Both the position numbers and the translations under genes were made by a program. DNA of 64,000 nucleotides. Source: Paramacrobiotus metropolitanus. Taxonomy: Eukaryota; Tardigrada; Eutardigrada; Parachela; Macrobiotidae. Below the pieces are notes generated by a model that made no database searches, was not told the DNA's origin, and saw nothing but the letters and a program-made list of their open reading frames with translations. The stretch spans positions 160,691 through 224,690 of the forward strand of contig NW_026570387.1 in the NCBI RefSeq assembly GCF_019649055.1. Reading direction: 5' to 3'. Shown in pieces: positions 45,698 through 57,962 of the stretch (within the stretch, counting starts at the first letter, position 1; every line of letters begins with the position of its first letter).

Positions 45698-48600
45698 TCA
45701 GTCTTGGAAGTATTCATCCAGAATGTGCATGGCTAAGCGACTGAGCACAGCCACTTCCAGCTGTCTCAAATCAACATCATCCCACGGCCGAGGACGGCCA
45801 TCCGGACCAGTACTGCTGAACCTGATGTAAAAAAACAAAATCCTTGCATGAAAAGGATAATTAACATAAGCGAAGCAAAGCTTTGAAACGAAACACTCTA
45901 GTAAGTACTAAATAATCAAGTTATGCGTAAAAAATAACTTCCGAAAGCAAAGCAAGCATTACTATACCCTAACCCTGCTTGACGGAAATTTGTACGCTAT
46001 GAGCGATACGGTGCTGTACTGCTGCATAGCCGCATAAATTTTCAGCCGATTCGCGTTCGCATGCACTAGCTGCAAGCCGTGCATGTGAATGATGAACTCG
46101 ATCGTAAAAGTGCTTGTGGCTGCACTGTACAAATTTCCGTCAAGTGCACGGTTAGGGTACACTACTTACAGTTTGAGAAACATGCGAATGCCGACCCATT
46201 GGTCGGGTTAAGCCAGCGTCTGCGCCCAGCGTGCCAACATCCCCGTGACCTTTTCGATCATTGGCTGGATCACGGCCGGACAGTGTTCGCTAACCGCCGC
46301 TATGAAACGCCGGCACTGTTCCGCGGCCGTCTCCGTGTAACGGAAACGCAGGAAGGGAATGCTGATTCGCAGATGCGCACCGTATTCACCCCCTCCACGC
46401 CACATTCGATGGCCGTCCTCCAGCCAGGTCCAGTCGGCACTGAAAAAGAAATCCGCGTCCAATAAAGAATTATTAGAACCCGTCGGAATGGTCACGGTGA
46501 GGTTGACGAGCAGCAGCTGCTGACACGCACGCATCCATTGGGACAGCTCACGGCACTCGTACTGGTTAGCCTCCTCTCCCACGCTGCCTATATCCAGCAA
46601 CACTGAGTGCGGTTGCGCAAGATCTCTGCTTCCTTTAATTATGATTAGTGGGACACGATGATGTTTTGCTTTGAGTGTATGCCGGACAACCCGCATTCTG
46701 TCACGCAAATCGTTCCTCTTCATATAATCAGCCAGTCCGGCAGTGTCGAGCATATCTATCATCTTCATTACATTGGAATGTCCTTCGGTGTCCACCAACG
46801 CCACAGTGTGCGTCCAGCTGGAAAAACTGCGGTTCAGCAGACGGACAAGTCGGTACGTATGATAATTGCATTCTGCGTTAAACTGTTCATCCACAGGTTT
46901 TTCAGCGAGCAGCCGCGGTATGTCGAGAAGCAGATGCCACTGTTTTCCAGCAGCGTAGTCTTCCAAAAGGAGCCTCCATAGCACGCATACCCTTCAAATT
47001 ACAAACACGCTTTTTCACATGCGTTTACAACACAATCACAGTGCAGTCTAATGATTTTAATGCACTGCCGTGAAACCGCAGATAAAAATTCATTCAACGT
47101 TGGCTGGCATTGAGTTGCGGATGAAATACATACCTACAAGCCGGCTCCACAATTGATTGCGTAAAGATACATGAATGATGTACTGGAAATCGGCGTTTAA
47201 AGTGACAGCCACTGCATTACACACTTAGCGTAACCCATGAATTCCGATTTTTCACTGCACATTTACACAACCCATTATGAATCTGGCTTGTAAGATTCCG
47301 AAAACTATAAAAGCGGTGGACGATTTGGGCCGGCACGGGCTCCGATGTAAATGGTCAGCAGGAAGAATACCACGACACGACTGTATAAGCGGGGAAATCA
47401 CCCGCGGACCGGAAACGACCGGTTTTCCAGCAAGAATGCAGTTAAAAGATCTTTCCGTGAAAGATAAGATAAGGCCAGTGCGATCACACTGGTACCATGG
47501 GAGCGCGGAAAGCCTCTGGAAGACGATGTAAGTGACTCATGTAACCATTGTATTCTGCGTGTACTAACTCGCTGCTTCGGACATCAGCCGTACCAGTGCG
47601 AACGCCGAAGCAGCTGCTGAACACGCGGAAAGGGGGAAACTGACAAAACACGCCTAGCTATAACCAAGATACGATTTTGTAGGTGCAGCCTTTGAAATTT
47701 ACGGACCCTGAAGAGATGGAACCAAAAGCTAGCGGAGAAGGTTGGAAACGATATAGCGACTTTGACGAAAGAAGCGGGCGAAAGAGTGTGTTAAGCAGCG
47801 ACTCTCTATGCAAATACAACGTGGAAGTGCTTCTGGTATGAATTTTGTGGCTGGTACTTAGTTTGTAACCGATATTATATGACACTTGTTAAAAGGCACT
47901 TGTAGCCTTATTAAAGCGGTTTCTTAGATTACAGGTACTGTATTACCTACCACTACCGTTACCGTGCAAACCAAACACTCGTCCTACCATTTTCCCGAAT
48001 TTAAATTTGATACCATTTCCCTTTTCACCTTGAGTAAAGCCTGAAGTGACCTACACTAGCGATTTATTTGCACTTGCATAAGCTGTAGCCGAGTAATCAT
48101 GTCGAAATGTAGCAGAATGTTCGCCAGAATAGGATATGCCAGCTCATTGATATGCATTTCTTCGCCATCTGCAAAAATTATCGGCTTATTAAGCCTGCTT
48201 TGATTCCACTAGATTTCCGGGTTATCGTCCTTGTTGTAAACACTTACCGGTTTGGAAGGTGTCAGTTAGGCCATCCTCACAGAGAATACCAGGAGCGAGC
48301 CTCGGTTGTTGCGCCTTGAGGCAAGCGTCGCACGCTTCCCTCAGGTCGTCGTCAGTCCAGAACATACTGCGTCCGAATACGTTGTCGTGCATTTCGACGC
48401 AGACGAACGTCACCGTTTCGGTGTCCACCCTTGCAAACACCCGACAGCCCACATCAAACATGTAAAACGAGAGCGAATGCAATCCAGCACAGCGGAAAAT
48501 CTGTTCCCCCGAGCCCACGGCATTTGCCAGGGCGAATTCGCAGTCCGCGTCACACTCGGTGTCACCCGGACCCAACGTGATGCGACACGTCCGTCCCACA

Positions 48601-49124
48601 AATTTCGGCAACAGTGTCACATCACGCAATAGCTTCGCTTGCTCGAAGGGGACGACGTGCTTCCGGTAGACGAATGTCGTCCCGCTCTCGGCAAAACTGG
48701 GCTTGTTAGGGATCGGCAGTTCCGTGACGATCTGGCACGTATCGACGATGCAGGCCTGGTTGTGATCAGCACCATCTAATCGCACACCATTAAACATATT
48801 GTTACACAATTCGCGAGTGATAGTTCCCGGCCGGAAGACCATCGGTCCGCCGGGGACGTCCCGTAGCGCCACCTGCACGGACTGACCACGATACGAAACA
48901 CCCGACTGGCGAAGGAATTCGTGCGGCCAGAGCTGACCGGATTGGATCCATGCGGGACGGTCGGTGGTCGAGTCGAAGTCAACGAGGAAGCGGTCGCTGT
49001 CAATATCTTGAACATAGCCCAACCACCACTGGCCGGTGTCGCGCCGCACCAGCACCGTGTTACCAAAGTTCACCGCGCGTGTGCTCGTGCGAAACTGTCG
49101 AAAGTATAGCGGTGATGCGTACAT
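45698..49124 (-). pseudogene. F-box/Tudor-like family, unit E: nearly intact
   Basis: Exon 1, 49124-48248, fully open (MYASPLYFRQFRTSTRAVNF ... LTDTFQTG, then GTAAGT). Exon 2 starts at 48168 (GEEMHINELAYPILANILLH). Its normal CG|GT donor is lost, and the nearest GT (exon end 48074) would give 95 nt instead of 94. Exon 3, 46991-46170, is open except that the conserved Tyr codon in LAYPDQW is TAA, a stop 19 codons before the exon end. Exon 4, 45821-45698, intact (FSSTGPDGRPRPWDD ... DEYFQD-stop). Intron 2 has grown to about 1.1 kb by insertion of a decayed LINE 3' end. If spliced correctly the product would lack only the last 60 residues. Confidence 0.85.
47277..47870 (+). mobile_element. decayed LINE 3' end in unit E intron 2
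   Basis: DDLGRHGLRCKWSAGRIPRH, TTGFPARM and, further on in other frames, TSA.VRTPKQ and SMQIQRGSASG match the zinc-finger and endonuclease-like region at 29185-29844. It carries frame changes and a deletion of the central catalytic part, so it is older than the 29-kb copy. Confidence 0.7.
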
Positions 49125-49762
49125 GGATGCTTTATAGACCATAGACTGAGTTGATCGAAGCAAAATTACCAAACTACCTTAATAAAGTGCCCAAGTGATG
49201 CAACACCTCTGAAGAACTTCAGAATGCTGAAATAGGCTGTGGAAAATGTTGTCTATCCTCATCACTTCTCACTGGTGATCACCATCTGTATGCATGTACC
49301 GCAACATGCGGTAAAACTAAGAACTCGTTTAACCCGTTTAACACCATGTGCTCGCGTTCCTGTTCACGTCTGTCATCTGTTGCCGGCGTGGCGAGTGACT
49401 CATATACAGGTGCTACGATGCTGGCTCAGAGCTAGAAAGTCTACAATGCGCTAAATTACCACAATCGTTCAATTGTTATACAGCATCCACCGAACAGCAA
49501 CCCAAACTCATCAAGGTAGCGTTAGAAAAACAATAAATGCACTTAACGTGGTTCTGTTCACTGTTCCCAACAAATTTTTCAGAACCTGCTTCAAAATAGC
49601 AGTCACATGGCCGTAATAAAACGAAATACTATAAAGTGTAAAGCAATCCGGCAGCGGCAACAGCAGCCAAACTGGTTGAATTACTAGTCGCACAGGGCAC
49701 TGAATATTTATTAGTTTTGGAATTCTATTCATAGATGCAATCACAATGTTTTCCTGCTTTGA
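49125..49762. other. intergenic between units E and F
   Basis: Upstream of unit E and downstream of unit F, both on the minus strand. No gene recognised. Confidence 0.4.
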
Positions 49763-52299
49763 TCAGTCTTGGAAGTATTCGTCCAGAATGTGCATGGCTA
49801 GGCGACTGAGCACAGCCACATCCATCTGTCTCAAGTCAACGCCATCCCACGGCTGTTGACCGCCAATACTGCTGGCCCTAATTACAAAAAGGTCATTTTT
49901 CAAAAAGCTAATCGGCCGAAGCGAAGCTAAGGTTTCTCTATGTTCAGAGAAACGGTATTTATTGTTGTTTTTCAAGAGATTTAGTTTAAAGCGAAATAAC
50001 GCTTTGCCATAGAAGACAATAATTTCAAGCAAAACACGTTTTAATTTTAACATGACCTACAGGTTGAGAAAGATGCGGATGCCAGTCCATTGGTCGGGAT
50101 AGGCCAGCGTCCGTACCCACTGCCCATGCATGCTCGTGACCTTTTCGGTCATCCGTCGGGTAACTGTCGGACAGTGGTTATTAAGCGCCGCTATCAATCT
50201 CCGACACTGTTCCACGACCGACTCCGTGCAGTAGAATCGCACGAACGGAATGACGATCCGCAGATGCGCACCAGGATGAAGTTCGGACACCATCCGGTGC
50301 CGGTCCTTCAGCCAGGTCCAGTCGCTGGCTTTGTCAAAAAGCCGCGCATGCAGTAGGGAACTATCCCGACCCGTCGGAATGGCGAAGTTGACGAGCAGAA
50401 GCTGCTGACACGCACGCATCCACTGGGACAGCGCATGGTACTCGAACTGGTTAGTCTCCTCTCCCACACTGTCAATATCCGGCAACACCGGGCACAGCAC
50501 TATTCAGCCTTCATACGCTCGCGCTGGAGTCCAGTCTGCGCATCACACAGCTGATACGTCTGACCAGTGGCCAGCGACATGCCGCCAGCATTCTTTCACG
50601 CCGTGACAGACGCTCAAGAACTAACTTCGCGTGCACATCGCCCCGTTTAGATATTAGGCCAGACTGCCATCTTTGTTCTCTTCCCGCATTATCACGCGGT
50701 ATTTATTCAGCATTACTTGTCAATAAAGCTTGATCGTGAGTCCTCGGCACTTGTCTGTTACAAAATTGTAAAACGAAATTTCATTTTTTGAAATTCAGTA
50801 CAAACTGTCTTTACGCCAATGATACAAATCATTTTGCTAGAAAATGTATTACAGGGTCGAAAAATGAGTTTTGGAGTGCGAGAAATGTTCATGTGCATGT
50901 TAGCTGTTAGCATGGGCTGTAGCCGCCAGATGAAATGGCACCAAGTTTAGATCCGGCCGACAGAAGGACGGACGCGGCCGTAGCCTGCCACCTGCCGCAT
51001 ATCGCACAGCGCCGACGCACACGCTACGTGGAACATCGAGCAGCGTGTGCGTCGTTATCCGTCCAGTCGGCGTCACCAGACTCTGTGGTGCCATTAATCA
51101 TCTAGCGGCTACAGTACACAATATTACGATCCGTACTGTACACTGTACATACGCTAGTACAGGAAGTACAGGAATTTGGTATTATGTACCGGGTTGTCGC
51201 GTACTGTATATGTTCGAAATATACTCACCGATTTAACCACAGTTGAGCAACTATATCGAAATGTAGCAGAACGTTCGCCAAAACCGGATACGTCAGGTTA
51301 TTGATATGTATTTCTTCGTCATCTGCAAAAATAATCCGCTTATTAAATGTGCTTTTCTCACACTAAAATTCTGGTTACTATCCAAATATCAACGTTACAC
51401 CACCTCCAGTTACTGTTTTACTAACCAGATTGGAAGGCGTCCTCACTAAAAATACTAGGCACAGACGCTAGCTTCGATTGCTGCGCAGTGAGACATTCCG
51501 TGCACGCTTCCTTCAGAGCATCTTCAGTCCAGAACATACTGGGCCCGACAGCGGCGTCCCGGTGCAATTCGGCGCAGACGAACGTCACCGTCCCCGTGTC
51601 CACCCGTGCAAGCACCCGACACCCCACATCGAACCAGTACATTGTGGCGGACGTCGGGGGTAGATGCGTGGGACAGTGGAAATTCGAGTCCCCTGAGCCA
51701 ATAGGAAACGAGCGGGCGAAATGGCAGCTGGTGTCAAACACGGTATCACCCGTACCCAACGTGATCCCGCAAGCCCTCCCTACAAATTTCGGCAACAAAG
51801 CTACATCTCGCAATGACTCCGCTTGCTGGAAGGCGACGACGTGCTTTCGGTAGACGAATTTCGTCCCGCTTTCGGCAAAACTGGGCTTTTTATGGGTCGG
51901 CAGTTTCGTGACGATCTGACAAGTATCGATGATGCAGGCAGGATTAGCGCCGTCTACGCGAACACCATTAAACATATTGTCACACAATTCGCGAGTGATG
52001 GTCCCCGGGCGAAAGACCATCGGTCCGCCGGGGATATCGCGTAGTGCCACTTGGATAGAACGGCCACGATAGGAGGGTCCCGTTTGGCGGAGGAAATTGT
52101 GAGGCCAGAGATGACGGGAGGGGATCCACTCGGGGCTGTTGGTGGTCGAGTCGAAGTTGAGGAAGCGGTTGCCGTCAATATCCTGCACGTAGCCCAACCA
52201 CCACTGATCGGTGTCGCGCCGCACCCGCACCGTGTTCCCGAAGTTCACTTCGCGAGCGCCCGTGTGGTATTGGCGAAAGTACAGCGGTGATGCATACAT
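49763..52299 (-). pseudogene. F-box/Tudor-like family, unit F: exon 3 truncated at its 5' side
   Basis: Exon 1, 52299-51426, is open with an in-frame loss of one residue (RFLNFDS). Exon 2, 51322-51229 (EEIHINNLTYPVLANVLLHF), with a GTGAGT donor. Exon 3 is recognisable only from about 50497 (LPDIDSVGEETNQFEYHAL) to 50061, so about 130 N-terminal residues including its acceptor are missing. In their place, 50500-51228 shows no family similarity; a short frame there reads SLATGQTYQLCDAQTGLQRE. Exon 4, 49877-49763, intact (WDGVDLRQMDVAV ... DEYFQD-stop). Exons 1 and 2 could still be transcribed. Confidence 0.85.
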
Positions 52300-52477
52300 A
52301 GTGATTGGTTACAGACGGTTTTGTTAATCTGTGGCCAAATTACCACACTTACTTAAAAATGCCCTGAATCAGTCAAAAAAGGGTTACGGAGTATGGGAAA
52401 CTTCCTCTGCTTGTACGTATCGTGCGAGTACAAGGATTTGATACCATGTACCGGGTTGCCGCGCATACTAGACTTAC

Positions 52478-52850
52478 CGATTTAACAGCAGTTGAGTAGC
52501 CATATCAAAATGCAGCAGAATGTCGCCACAATCGGATACGGAAGCTTATTGATATGCATTTCTTCGTCATCTGCAAAGATAATCCGGTTATTATTAAACG
52601 TGCTTTTCTGACACCAAAAAAAATTCTGGTTATGTGGCGCATGGCAACGTGTGCCAACGTCGTACTACTGACCTATGTTGTATTTCAGTGTGTTTTTGGT
52701 ATTTTGTTATTGCGTTGGTTAATTATTAAAGAGACGACGCTCCACGTCGCGGCAGGTTAATAACCGAACTGGTTATTCACCATCTTGCACGCAAGCCACT
52801 AACCAGGTTGGGAGGTATCTGCTATACCATAAATGGTCCGTTCATACAGG
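52478..52850 (-). pseudogene. F-box/Tudor-like family, unit G: remnant of exon 1 end and exon 2
   Basis: Reading left on the minus strand, about 52850-52804 ends CAACCTG before GTTAGT, as unit C exon 1 does. Then exon 2, 52570-52478, is 93 nt, one base shorter than normal, which shifts the F-box frame (EEMHINKLPYPI, then lost). Exons 3 and 4 are absent; unit F begins 180 bp further on. It looks like a tandem copy largely deleted. Confidence 0.75.
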
Positions 52851-53496
52851 CATCGCACGCGACCGATCCGCCCCCTGGTTCTAAAACCTGGGCAGGATGC
52901 TGGGGTCTTAACAATATGGGATCTTAACTTAATACATTCGCGCTTATACCGCTATGTGTTTAGACAATTTTACTGCAGTAAATGTATCCGCAAGATTGGC
53001 GGATGGAGAGAAATCTCATTCATATGCCGGCCGCACTGGTTAACAGTAAACCGAAAACGACTGCCACGACTGCCGTAACAGTAAAGGCAAGTCACGACTG
53101 CCGCGCTACATACCGGCATCGAAGATGTTGCACGATGCAGGATCTTCGAGAGCCGGTGCCGGCGGGAGATGAGCAGGAGGATGGAGCACATGCATCGGAA
53201 TGGGCAAGCAAGATCAAAATGTATTTTTAGAAGCATACTTATTCTTGCATATAGCCGCGTAGGCAAACTGGAGTAGCTAGCGTTAACGTTGAACCACGAT
53301 TTCACATCACATGGAATAATTTATTTCAACGCTCTCTGAAATCAGTTAAATGTGTGCAACTGAAAAATAACAACTGCATTCCTGTGGTTTTTTAGCAGCA
53401 TTGATTGTCGCTGTTACATGTGTAATATACGAGCCTATCTGTGCCTACGTAGTACTGGTGTTTAAGAAAGTGGAATCATTTACCAAGGCCGTGAAC
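52851..53496. other. 5' flank of unit H, partly duplicated
   Basis: About 53130-53400 is the inverted partner of 30003-30290 (upstream of unit B). It should contain the unit H promoter. A short palindromic pair, ACCGGCATCGAAGAT and ATCTTCGAGAGCCGGT, lies at 53112-53158. Confidence 0.5.
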
Positions 53497-54841
53497 ATGT
53501 TCGCATCCCGGTTGTACTTTCGCCAATTCCACACGGGCGCCCGCGACGTAAACTTCGGCAACACGGTGATGGTGCGACGCGACAACGGGAAGTGGTGGTT
53601 GGGATACGTACAAGATATTGACGGCGATCGCTTCTTCGTTGACTTCGACGCCAGCACCATCAACGCCCAATGGATCCACACGCAACATCTCTGGCCGCAC
53701 CAAGTCCTTCGTATCTCGGGAACGCAGAATCGCGGCCGGTCGGTGCAGGTGGCGCTGCGGGACGCTCCCGGTGGGCCGATGGTGTTCCGGCCGGGAAAAA
53801 TCACCCACGAAGTCGCCAATCTGTTTTATGGCGCCCGCCTCAAGACCCCGACCACCGCTGGAGACTGCTGCATCGTGGATATATGCCAGTTTATCCGAAA
53901 ACTCCCGCCGTCCAACAGCCGGCGCAGTTTTTTCATAGCAAATACCAAATTTGTCTACCGGAAGCACGTCATCGCCTTCGAGTCGGCGAATCTATTGCGG
54001 GATGTGGCGTTGTTGCCGAAATTTTTGGGGCGGACGTGTCAGATGACGTTGGGTCCTGGTGATACGGCGTGTGACGCCAGCTGCCAGTTCGCCCGGGCGC
54101 GGAAACACTGACATTCTACTGTACAGTGCACAGTCCCTCGATGCCTTCCGATCCCCGGGCGTTCTATAATTTCGACGTGGGCTGTCGGGTGTTTGCCCGG
54201 GCGGCCACGGGGACGGTGACGTTCGTCTGCGCCGAAGTGCACGGTGATGCATTGGGACGTAGTATGTTCTGGACGGACGATGACCTGAAGATAGCCTGCC
54301 AGCTATGCCTTACTGCGCAGCAACCCAGCACTGCATCTGGTATCATCCGGGACGGCTGTGGTATGCAAGCCCTCCAGCCGGGTAAGTGTTGAGCACGAAA
54401 TTTGAAAACAACCGGAGATGAATCTAATCAAGAACTTTTAAATGTGATACCACAGTTAGATCGGCCGTGGTCCAGAACTGCATCACATGACTTTTGTTTT
54501 TGAATACGTCCAATCAGAATCGTGCTGGCACGATGCCCCAAACGATCCAACCCAGTTTCAAGATGACCTTGAACCTTAAAAAATTTTTGCCTGGATACAA
54601 TATGCAACATATAAATTATTAAATAAGCAAATTAAACGAAATAAATTGAACTCATTCTCGTACACCACTAACCACAAAATGAAGTACGCAATCACAAGTT
54701 ACCCTATCGATTTTCGTTGTCGGCACATTTCTGATATAATGGTAGGTCTTAACCATGCGGACATCGGGCTGTTCGATCTTGGCAAGACCACCCTTCTAAA
54801 CAATTGCTAAAAGCGAAGAGCCGGATTTATATTATTTTAAG

Positions 54842-55025
54842 GTGAGTGAGTGACCGAGATACCTTCACTGACCAGCGAGCAAAATCGCTAATAAATGAGT
54901 GAGTTACCAAGTTACCACTCGCTAATCGAGTCAGTGATTTACCGAGCTATCACTACTGTCCAGTGAGCAAAATCGTTAAACTGACTCAGTGAGTGACCGA
55001 GCTACCACAGCTATCCAGCGCTCAA
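54842..55025. repeat. degenerate tandem repeat, about four units
   Basis: Units begin AGTGAGTGACCGAGATACC, AGTGAGTTACCAAGTTACC, AGTGATTTACCGAGCTATC and AGTGAGTGACCGAGCTACC. Two units contain CCAGYGAGCAAAATCGYTAA. Unit length varies between about 35 and 55 bp. Confidence 0.7.
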
Positions 55026-55696
55026 TACGCTACGTGAATGAGTATTCCTAGGGGCCATGGATCACAAGAAACACGGAGGCGAAGCCGCAGCTGTTTCTTG
55101 TAAATGCATAACACCATAAAGACATAAATGTCCGGCTCAAATATGATCATAAACGATACAGCTCGGACTTGGTACACACAAGAACATAAAGATATGTCCA
55201 ACCCTGCAATCCACGATATCCCCTGTCCACGGCCATAAATCCCCATGGTCGTAACAGAGAAAACTCCGCCCATCCAATAGGTGCGTTCCAGTAGGTTCCA
55301 CTGCATATTGATGTGCGTCCAGCGCCGTTGTTTGCCTCGTTTTACCTGCAACACAATCTGCAGCAGGAAATTTCTTACTGCTTTACTTGCCTGTTTTACC
55401 GGCCTGCGTATGTTAGCCCAGAAACTCGACGGATTAATTTTTGCAGATGATGAAGAAATGCATATCAATGAGCTTCCGTATCCGGTTCTGGCACACATTC
55501 TCCTGCATTGCGATATGATTACTCAACTGTGGCTAGATCGGTAAGCCGGCTTTTTTTATAACTAAAATGCACCGTGAAGTTCGAAAAAAGGATCGCTGTA
55601 TGATGAGACGTCGGTGCAGCTGTTTGCACTAGAACCTTTCAAAATCTTACGCTGCCTCATCAAATGTCGTGAGCAGTAATTTGTTTTCACGCCAAT

Positions 55697-56524
55697 AAGT
55701 AGGTTGCGTTTTGCACGGCCTCATGATTAACGGCAAAATTAACGACGATTTTAGCGTTGTTAATTCAACGTTCCGTTAATTCGAATAAGAGGTTGCGTTA
55801 TAAACTAAACAATTTACTGCTCCTGGTATTAACGTGAGGAACTAGGTATCAGACAATCAAACAATAAGAGTGTCTCCGTCAAAATATTGTATTCAGTCTT
55901 GAAAAACTTAAAACAACTTCGTTTACCAGCGTAAAAATAACAAATTAGATCTTTTTTATATGGCACACACACTTTAGAAAGAAATGTGGTTAAAGTTTCC
56001 GCGGAGACGTTCTAAAAACAGTCATTCCATTCTAAAATGCGTGACTAGCAGTTGCACTTGAGAGATAGTTGGGGCCGTCAGGCGACAAAGTTGCTGCAGA
56101 ACTCCAGCTGCTGAAACAGTGAAGTATTCGTGTAACTGTGTTTTGATTTTTGCAGTAATTTTTACATTTATGAAGAAGTAAATTATTTTGATTTCAATAA
56201 TCTAGCTGGCAAAAATCTCACTGACAGCAGTGCAACTGTCGAGACTGGTACGGTTTTCGAAAATTCGAGTCGAGTGGGCAACTCAGGATTGAATGCCCAG
56301 GCAGAAATTCACTGGGTAGACTGTCTCGCCTATGCAGTCATCGTGCTCAATGGTCTATGTAAGCACAGTCGTTCATTACTGAATTTCAACGTCGTTATTA
56401 ACGAAACGATACCCCCTTCGTTTCGTTAATAACGACGGGCAGTGCCGTTTAAACGTTCGGTAATCGTACCCCGTCGTTAATACTGTCGTCAATCGTATGC
56501 CTTCGTTGATACCGCAACCTGCTT
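55697..56524. mobile_element. non-autonomous DNA element in unit H intron 2
   Basis: Ends AAGTAGGTTGCG and the reverse complement AAGCAGGTTGCG (one mismatch in 12), enclosing 828 bp with subterminal TTAACGACG-type motifs in both halves. A perfect 20-bp hairpin is at 56390-56437. No coding capacity. The target-site duplication is unclear. Confidence 0.55.
56390..56437. repeat. perfect 20-bp hairpin
   Basis: 56390-56409 (CGTCGTTATTAACGAAACGA) is the exact reverse complement of 56418-56437, with an 8-nt loop. It lies inside the intron 2 element and may be its internal foldback. Confidence 0.85.
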
Positions 56525-57425
56525 AATGTGTGGGAATTGCCTGCAGTAAGAAAATTTCAGACATGTCCCTTAATTAGGGTGTGCATTCTGTGGAGACTTC
56601 TTTTGGAAGATTACGCCGTGGCCCGACAGCGCCTCCGCATTCTCGATATCTCATGCCTCATGGCCGAAACCCCCGTAGAAGAAGAATTCAACATCGAATG
56701 CCATTATCAAACTTACCGACTCGTGCTGAGGCTGGACCACAGCCTGACCGTATCGACGCAGACACTAGCATTAGTGGACACCGTGGGATGTTTCGATCCA
56801 ACTAAGGAAATAGACTGGCAGGACGCCGCCGGATACGCTCATTATATGAAGAGGCACGATTTTCACGACCGACTGAAGCTTATCCGCCATACACTCAAAG
56901 CCCAAAATCAACGTGTACCGTTGATCATCATCAAGGACGGTGGTGATTGTCCGGAATCTGTGAGCCCGGTGTTAATGGATATCAGAGACGAGGGAGAGGA
57001 GGCTCCCCGGTACGAGTGCCGTGCACAGCGCCAGTGGATGGAGGTGTGTCAACAGTTGCTGTTCGTCAACTACACCGCCGCCATTCCAACGGGTCTGCAT
57101 CATAAGTCCATACTAGACGCGCTGTTCTATTACGGTGCCGCCGACCGGACGTGGCTGGAGGATGGGCACCGGGTGGAGCGCGGGATGCATGAACAGGGAG
57201 CGCATCTGCAGATCCACATTCCGGTCCTGCGTTTCCACTGCACGGAGTCGGCGGCGGAACAGTGTCGGCGTTTCATCGTGGCGGTTAATGACAACTGTCC
57301 GCCCGTTAGTCAGCAGATGATGGAAAAGGTCACGGGGGTGCTGGCACGTTGGGTGCAGACACTGGCCTATCCCGGCCAATGGACCGGCATCCGCAGGTTC
57401 CTCAACCTGTAAGTGATGTTTGATA

Positions 57426-57697
57426 CAGACCTGGGCAGTTACAACTTAACTCGTTAACTTGGCGCGAGTAATCGAGTTTTAACGTAGCTCTGTAGCGTAA
57501 CTCGCTACCAAAGAAACTTGACTCTGACGTAACTCTCATAAAACTGTTATATATGGTCTATGATAGCGTAGCCCGTGGTATAACTCGAAACACGGTTTTA
57601 TTTGCATGACCAGCGCAACTCGTAGCCGCGTAACTCGCACGCTCCCTTTAACTCGTAGCTCTTAACGGTGGGGTGGGCGCATAATTACCCAGGTCTG
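57426..57697. mobile_element. hAT-like MITE in unit H intron 3
   Basis: 272 bp with ends CAGACCTGGGCAGTTA and, reversed, CAGACCTGGGTAATTA (two mismatches in 16). CAG...TGGGC ends are usual for hAT elements. The interior is rich in AACTCG repeats. No transposase, and no matching 8-bp duplication was seen. Confidence 0.65.
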
Positions 57698-57962
57698 GCT
57701 GGAACTTTGATATGTGTGGTTTTCTATGCTCCTTCGTTTGTAAAACATTATTTCGTTCTACCGTTTTTTTGAAAATGGTGAACCCTCGCTCTGCTTCGAT
57801 CGACTAAGAGTGCAGTGACCTTGTTTTTTTGATCGCAGGTTTAGTAATATTGGTCTGAATGACCATCCTCAGTCGTGGGATGACGTTGACTTGAGACAGC
57901 TAAATGTGGCTGTGCTCAGTCGTTTAGCCATGCACATTCTGGACGAATTCTTCCAAGACTGA

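Larger units (their letters stand above)
53497..57962 (+). pseudogene. F-box/Tudor-like family, unit H: one frameshift in exon 1
   Basis: Exon 1, 53497-54381 (MFASRLYFRQFHTGARDVNF ... QALQPG, then GTAAGT). Compared with unit B a short deletion near 54098-54110 shifts the frame, giving a stop at ARARKH; downstream the normal frame FDVGCRVFARAATGTVTF resumes. Exon 2, 55447-55540 (EEMHINELPYPVLAHILLHC), exon 3, 56578-57408 (VCILWRLLLEDYAVARQ ... GIRRFLNL) and exon 4, 57839-57962 (WDDVDLRQLNVAV ... DEFFQD-stop) are all open with in-phase GT-AG junctions. Intron 1 contains a short tandem repeat, intron 2 a TIR element and intron 3 a hAT-like MITE. The copy could be a young pseudogene or a carrier of an assembly error. 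Confidence 0.85.

Noticed and set aside
55022-55498. 158-residue minus-strand ORF
   Set aside because: Overlaps the antisense of unit H exon 2 and intron; no domain found.
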